Assembly (NCBI RefSeq): GCF_900996235.1
Contig: NZ_CAAJGM010000208.1
Coordinates: 62,001 to 126,000, forward strand
Source: Paraburkholderia sp. BCC1885
GTDB taxonomy: Bacteria; Pseudomonadota; Gammaproteobacteria; Burkholderiales; Burkholderiaceae
Direction: 5' to 3'
Length of the DNA stretch: 64,000 nucleotides
A model generated the notes under the pieces. It was not told the DNA's origin. It was given only the letters and a program-made list of their open reading frames with translations, and did no database searches. Below, in pieces: positions 60,057 to 64,000 of this stretch; within the stretch, counting starts at the first letter, position 1; each line of letters opens with the position of its first letter. The translations under genes were made by a program, and so were the position numbers.

Positions 60057-61457
60057 TCATTGGATGTCGTCTTCGCGGCCGCGGCTGCGGAACGCATCGC
60101 GCGAACGCAGCGGGTCGCTGGCGGCGTCGGGGTCGCTCGCCGGCCCCGCCGGGCTCGCTGCGGTGGCGGCGGATGCTGCCGCCGAGGCTACGGCGCTGCT
60201 CGCCGCCTGCGGCACGAGGGCGGCTGGCACCGAACCCGTCGCGCCGGCTGCTGCGCCGGACGCCTCGCTGGCGGCGGCCGCGTCGGCGGCATGCTGGCGG
60301 GTGGCGTCGACCAGCTTGTCGAGCGGCAGATACATCACGTTGTTGCCGGCCTTGCTGTCGACAAAGACCTTCGTCGAATTCGAATAGATGTGCTGCATGG
60401 TGTCCAGGTACATGCGCTCGCGGATCACAGCCGGCGCTTTGGAGTACTGCTCGTAGACCTGCTTGAAACGCTCGGCGTCGCCTTGCGCCTGCGCCACCAC
60501 CTGGTCGCTATACGACCTGGCCTCGTCGACGAGGCGTGCCGCGTCGGCCTGGGCGTGCGGCAGCAGATCGTTGGCATAGGCCTGCGCGTCGGCTTTCGCA
60601 CGTTCGCGGTCCTGATGCGCTTTCGCTGCGTCGTCGAAGGCGGCCTGCACCTGGTCGGGCGCCTGCACGCCCTGGATCGTCACGCCGGTCACGACCAGAC
60701 CCGTTTGCGATTCGTCCAGGGAATGCTGGATCGCATCGGACAGTTGCTGGCGAATTGCTTCGCGATCCTGATAGAGGATGTCGTCCGTGCTGCGCCCGCC
60801 GACGATGCCCCGCACCGCCGCCTGCGCGGCCAGCGTCACGCTCTGATCGGGGTCGACGCTGCGGAACAGATAGTCGGTGGCGCTGCGCACCTGATACTGC
60901 ACGGCAAAGCGCACGTCGACGATGTCCGCGTCGTGCGTGAGCAGCGAGGAATCCTTGACGTTGGCAAGCCGCACGACATTGTTGCGGCCAATTTCCACCT
61001 GCCGCACGTCGCCGATATTGACGAGCTCATGCGCCTCGAACGGATACGGCAGACGCCAATGCACGCCCTGGGTCGCGGTATAGCGATACTTGCCGAACTG
61101 CGTGACGACACCCGCCTGGCCGTCCTGCACGACGAACACGCCGCTGCCGAGATAAATGGCGACCAGCACGCCGATCACGATGCCCACGCCGATGCGCGCG
61201 CCGCGGCCGTTGTCGGGACGGCCTGCGCCGCCGCCCGTGCCTTTGCGGCCGAACATGCTGCTCAGGCGGCGATTGAAGTCGCGCCACATCTCGTCGAGAT
61301 CGGGCGGCCCGTCGCTGTCCTTGCCGTTCGGTGGACGCTTCGAATCGTTTGGCCGTTGCCGTGCGCCATTGCCGTCACCCCGGCCCCAGCGCGGATCGTT
61401 CATCGAAAGAATGGCGCGCAGGCGCAGCCAGATACTCCGCTCGTTGTAATCGTTCAC
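60057..61457 (-). CDS. hflK: HflK, SPFH/prohibitin membrane protein
   Basis: A 466-residue partner of HflC. The N-terminus is Gly/Arg-rich and cytoplasmic, with one membrane helix (about 88-108, GVGIVIGVLVAIYLGSGVFV) and an SPFH domain. A coiled coil and an Ala/Ser-rich tail follow. The start is probably GTG 61457 with AGGTG nearby; ATG 61403 is the alternative. Confidence 0.95.
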   Translation of the reverse strand: MNDYNERSIWLRLRAILSMNDPRWGRGDGNGARQRPNDSKRPPNGKDSDGPPDLDEMWRDFNRRLSSMFGRKGTGGGAGRPDNGRGARIGVGIVIGVLVAIYLGSGVFVVQDGQAGVVTQFGKYRYTATQGVHWRLPYPFEAHELVNIGDVRQVEIGRNNVVRLANVKDSSLLTHDADIVDVRFAVQYQVRSATDYLFRSVDPDQSVTLAAQAAVRGIVGGRSTDDILYQDREAIRQQLSDAIQHSLDESQTGLVVTGVTIQGVQAPDQVQAAFDDAAKAHQDRERAKADAQAYANDLLPHAQADAARLVDEARSYSDQVVAQAQGDAERFKQVYEQYSKAPAVIRERMYLDTMQHIYSNSTKVFVDSKAGNNVMYLPLDKLVDATRQHAADAAAASEASGAAAGATGSVPAALVPQAASSAVASAAASAATAASPAGPASDPDAASDPLRSRDAFRSRGREDDIQ

Positions 61458-61512
61458 CTGTGTTCGTTCACCAGAGTAGACAGCGGGTCAGTGCAATTTG
61501 GCACGGGTCGGT

Positions 61513-62730
61513 TCAGTGCCCGAGTTCTGGGACCTTGCGGTCGTCGCGCGGTTCTGCAAGCCGGTGATCTTCTTCCGGCCCCACGCGCGGCTCGTCGGAG
61601 AGAGTTTCGGCAGCCGCGATTTCGGCGATGGCAGCGCGCAGTGTGTCCAGCCCCTGCCCGGTGCGCGCGCTCAAAAAGACGCGCGAAATATTACCATACT
61701 CGTCCCGCTCGACCGCCTCGCCGCGGGCCGCCAACTCAGGCACCGCGTCGATCTTGTTGAAGACCAGAACCTGGCGGATCGTGTCGGCGCCGATTTCGTG
61801 CAGCACCTCGTTGACCTGATCGATCTGGTCGAGGCGCACGGCGCTCGATGCATCCACCACGTGCAGCAGCAGGTCGGCGTGAATGGTTTCTTCGAGCGTG
61901 GCGCGGAAAGCGGCCACCAGTTGGTGAGGCAATTCGCGGATGAAGCCGACCGTGTCGGACACCACCACCTGCCCCACCTCGTCGCCGAGATAGACGCGCC
62001 GCGAAGTGGTGTCGAGCGTGGCGAAGAGCTGGTCCGCCGCATACGCCTGGGCTTTCGTCAGGGCATTGAAAAGCGTCGACTTGCCGGCATTGGTATAGCC
62101 GACCAGCGACACCGACATGGTGCGGTTGCGTTCGCGCGCGCGCCGCTGCGTGCCGTGCTGGCGGCGCAGTTTTTCGAGCCGTGCCTTGAGCGCCTTGATG
62201 CGCTCGCCAATCAGCCGGCGGTCGGTTTCAAGCTGGGTTTCACCCGGACCGCGCAAACCGATACCGCCTTTTTGCCGTTCCAGGTGGGTCCATGCGCGGA
62301 TCAGCCGCGTGGACAGGTACTGCAATTGTGCGAGTTCGACCTGCAGCTTGCCTTCATGGCTGCGGGCGCGCTGCGCGAAGATATCGAGGATCAGACTCGT
62401 GCGGTCGATCACACGCCTGTTAAGCGCTTGCTCCAGATTACGCTGCTGGGCAGGCGCGAGCGCGTGATTGAAGATGACGAGTTCGATGTCGTTGGCCTCG
62501 CACGCAAGACGCAGTTCTTCGACCTTGCCGCTGCCGACGAACATCTTGGCATCGGGGCTGGACCGGCGTCCGGTGAGGGTAACGATGGGATTCGCGCCCG
62601 CGCTTTGCGCGAGCAGGCTGAGTTCTTCGAGACTGGCTTCGAAATCGATCTTACCGAAGTCGATGCCGACAAGCGCTGCGTTGGTCAAATTGGAGGGTAT
62701 CAAAATGAAGCGGCCGGGAGAGATCGCCAA
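61513..62730 (-). CDS. hflX: GTPase HflX
   Basis: A 405-residue ribosome-associated GTPase with an N-terminal HflX domain (LTNAALVGIDFGKIDFEASL), then the G domain: VSLVGYTNAGKSTLFNAL (G1), DTVGFIRELPHQLVAAFRAT (G3) and VFNKIDAVPELAAR (G4). It splits or rescues stalled ribosomes. The start codon is not clear: TTG 62730 or, more likely by family alignment, TTG 62688 at LTNAAL; neither has an SD. hfq lies 31 bases upstream and hflK downstream. Confidence 0.95.
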   Translation of the reverse strand: MAISPGRFILIPSNLTNAALVGIDFGKIDFEASLEELSLLAQSAGANPIVTLTGRRSSPDAKMFVGSGKVEELRLACEANDIELVIFNHALAPAQQRNLEQALNRRVIDRTSLILDIFAQRARSHEGKLQVELAQLQYLSTRLIRAWTHLERQKGGIGLRGPGETQLETDRRLIGERIKALKARLEKLRRQHGTQRRARERNRTMSVSLVGYTNAGKSTLFNALTKAQAYAADQLFATLDTTSRRVYLGDEVGQVVVSDTVGFIRELPHQLVAAFRATLEETIHADLLLHVVDASSAVRLDQIDQVNEVLHEIGADTIRQVLVFNKIDAVPELAARGEAVERDEYGNISRVFLSARTGQGLDTLRAAIAEIAAAETLSDEPRVGPEEDHRLAEPRDDRKVPELGH

Positions 62731-62761
62731 CGGGCGACGCTACGCCGGCCGCGACGAGAGG

Positions 62762-62998
62762 TTAGGACTGTTCGGAATCCGGGTGGAAATTCACCGGACG
62801 GGCAGGCACGACAGTCGAGATTGCGTGCTTGTAGACCATCTGGGTGACCGTATTCCGGAGCAACACGACGTACTGGTCGAACGATTCGATGTTCCCTTGA
62901 AGCTTGATGCCGTTGACCAGGTAGATCGACACCGGCACATGCTCTTTACGCAGTGCGTTCAAAAACGGGTCTTGTAACAATTGCCCTTTGTTGCTCAT
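62762..62998 (-). CDS. hfq: RNA chaperone Hfq
   Basis: A 78-residue Sm-like protein starting MSNKGQLLQDPFLNALRKEH. The proximal RNA site (QDPFLNALR, FDQYVVLLRNT) and Sm2 motif (YKHAIST) are intact. It forms a hexamer and pairs small RNAs with mRNAs. The start at ATG 62998 has ACGGAG seven bases upstream. A TATAGT in the hfq-der gap (near 63075) may be its -10 box. Operon hfq-hflX-hflK-hflC. Confidence 0.98.
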   Translation of the reverse strand: MSNKGQLLQDPFLNALRKEHVPVSIYLVNGIKLQGNIESFDQYVVLLRNTVTQMVYKHAISTVVPARPVNFHPDSEQS

Positions 62999-63140
62999 AG
63001 CAAACTCCGTATTTTTTTGCAGGTTGACTAAATTGACGACGAAGAAAAAGAAATCCGTCGTCAACCGCTACACTATAGCCGATTTTCGTTTTTGCGCGCG
63101 TGGCCTGGCCATCCGGCCAAACCCAGCACACACGCGGGTT

Positions 63141-64000
63141 TCAGCCTTTGTCCGCGTAAGGGTTCGTGGATGATCTGAACTCTATGCGCAATGGAGTCCC
63201 GGTCAGGCCGAAAGTTTCCCTAAAGCGGTTTTCAAGGTAGCGTTTATACGTTTCCGTGATCGCGTCGAGCGCGTTGCCGTGAATCACGATGATCGGCGGA
63301 TTCTGCCCCCCCTGGTGGGCGTAACGCAGTTTCGGACGCACCGGACCCCGGCGGCGCGGCTGCTGGAATTCCACCGCGTCGATCAGGGCGCGCGTCAGTT
63401 TCGGCGTGGGCAGCTTCGACATTGCGGCGGCATAAGCGTCGTCCACCGAGCGCATCAATGCGCCAATTCCGGTTTTTTCCGCCGCCGAAATGAAGTGGAA
63501 TTTGGCGAAGTCGAGAAATTTTAGTTTGCGCTCGAGATCCGCCTTGGTGCGCTCGCGCACATGCGGGTCGAGACCATCCCATTTGTTTACGCCAACCACT
63601 AGCGCGCGGCCCTGCTCCACCACGAAACCGGCAATATGCGCGTCCTGATCGGAGATGTCCTGACGGGCGTCGAGCAGCAGGATCACCACGTTGGCATCGG
63701 AAATGGACTGCAGCGTCTTCACCACCGAGAACTTCTCGATGGCTTCGAAAACCTTGCCGCGCCGGCGCAGGCCGGCCGTGTCGATCAGCGTGTAGGGCTT
63801 GCCCTGACGCTCGAAGTCGACGTAGATCGAATCGCGTGTCGTACCGGGCATGTCGAACGCGATCACGCGTTCCTCGCCCACCAGTGCATTGATCAGCGTC
63901 GACTTGCCGACATTCGGACGGCCAACGATGGCGATCTTGATGCCACGCGCAGCCTTTTCCTCATCGCTCTCTTCCGGCTGGCCCGCGTAGGCCACTTCCA
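63141..64000 (-). CDS. der: GTPase Der (EngA), C-terminal part
   Basis: About 285 residues of the C-terminal half of the double GTPase, continuing past the right edge. The second G domain shows IAIVGRPNVGKSTLINALVG (G1), DMPGTTRDSI (G2), DTAGLRRRGK (G3) and NKWDGLD (G4), then the KH-like domain (KLRYAHQGGQNPPIIVIHGN, LENRFRETFGL). The N-terminal G domain lies outside. Der acts in 50S ribosome assembly. The open frame continues to the edge, so any Met in this window is internal. Confidence 0.97.
   Translation of the reverse strand, partial: EVAYAGQPEESDEEKAARGIKIAIVGRPNVGKSTLINALVGEERVIAFDMPGTTRDSIYVDFERQGKPYTLIDTAGLRRRGKVFEAIEKFSVVKTLQSISDANVVILLLDARQDISDQDAHIAGFVVEQGRALVVGVNKWDGLDPHVRERTKADLERKLKFLDFAKFHFISAAEKTGIGALMRSVDDAYAAAMSKLPTPKLTRALIDAVEFQQPRRRGPVRPKLRYAHQGGQNPPIIVIHGNALDAITETYKRYLENRFRETFGLTGTPLRIEFRSSTNPYADKG

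Overview
The window is a high-GC proteobacterial chromosome segment. The gene set and order (lysC, tilS, accA; purA-hisZ-DUF2065-hflC-hflK-hflX-hfq-der) point to a beta-proteobacterium of the Burkholderiaceae, most likely Burkholderia or Paraburkholderia. This is inferred from gene content; no database was searched.

Region 1 (1 to about 25460) is part of an integrative conjugative element or genomic island. Read on the minus strand, one almost gapless block of about 19.9 kb runs parA, parB, a Cys-rich exported protein, virB1, B2, B3, B4, B6, B5, B7 (a 53-residue lipoprotein), B8, B9, B10, B11, a two-piece virD4, a primase, an LPD7 protein, mobC and the start of a MOBP-like relaxase that leaves the window on the left. 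Many neighbours overlap by 3 to 14 bases, so this looks like one long operon. Upstream of it lies a small regulatory region: a 46-residue ORF, an AlpA-like regulator, two paralogous small HTH proteins, a coiled-coil protein, and a divergent regulator plus a helical protein of unknown function. The element ends next to tRNA-Ser(GCU). No integrase is visible in the window.

The most interesting feature is a duplicated non-coding leader at 19915-20233 and 20981-21246. Each copy has a TTGC-N17-TARAGT promoter-like pair, an 85-base block (78/85 identical, gapless), one or two intrinsic terminators with related loops, and then a shared leader and ribosome binding site feeding an operon. One copy precedes parA and the whole transfer block. 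The other precedes the 46-residue ORF, alpA and a small antiterminator-like gene. Each copy is also preceded by a paralogue of that small gene. I infer an attenuation/antitermination circuit controlling conjugation, with ParB or DNA-binding control as the main alternative.

Region 2 (25510 to 64000) is core chromosome: tRNA-Ser, lysC, tilS, accA, an AlkA-type glycosylase, cysS, a TPR protein, two cyclophilins, lpxH, cysE, trmJ, suhB, an LplT-like transporter, mutS, an exported phosphoesterase-like protein, a SlyD-like FKBP, a JmjC/cupin oxygenase, a small lipoprotein, a DinG-family helicase, a YdcH-like protein, a Gln-rich exported coiled coil, tex, kup, a phosphoribosyltransferase, purA, hisZ, hflC/K/X, hfq and the C-terminal part of der. 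These are housekeeping genes with ordinary organisation.
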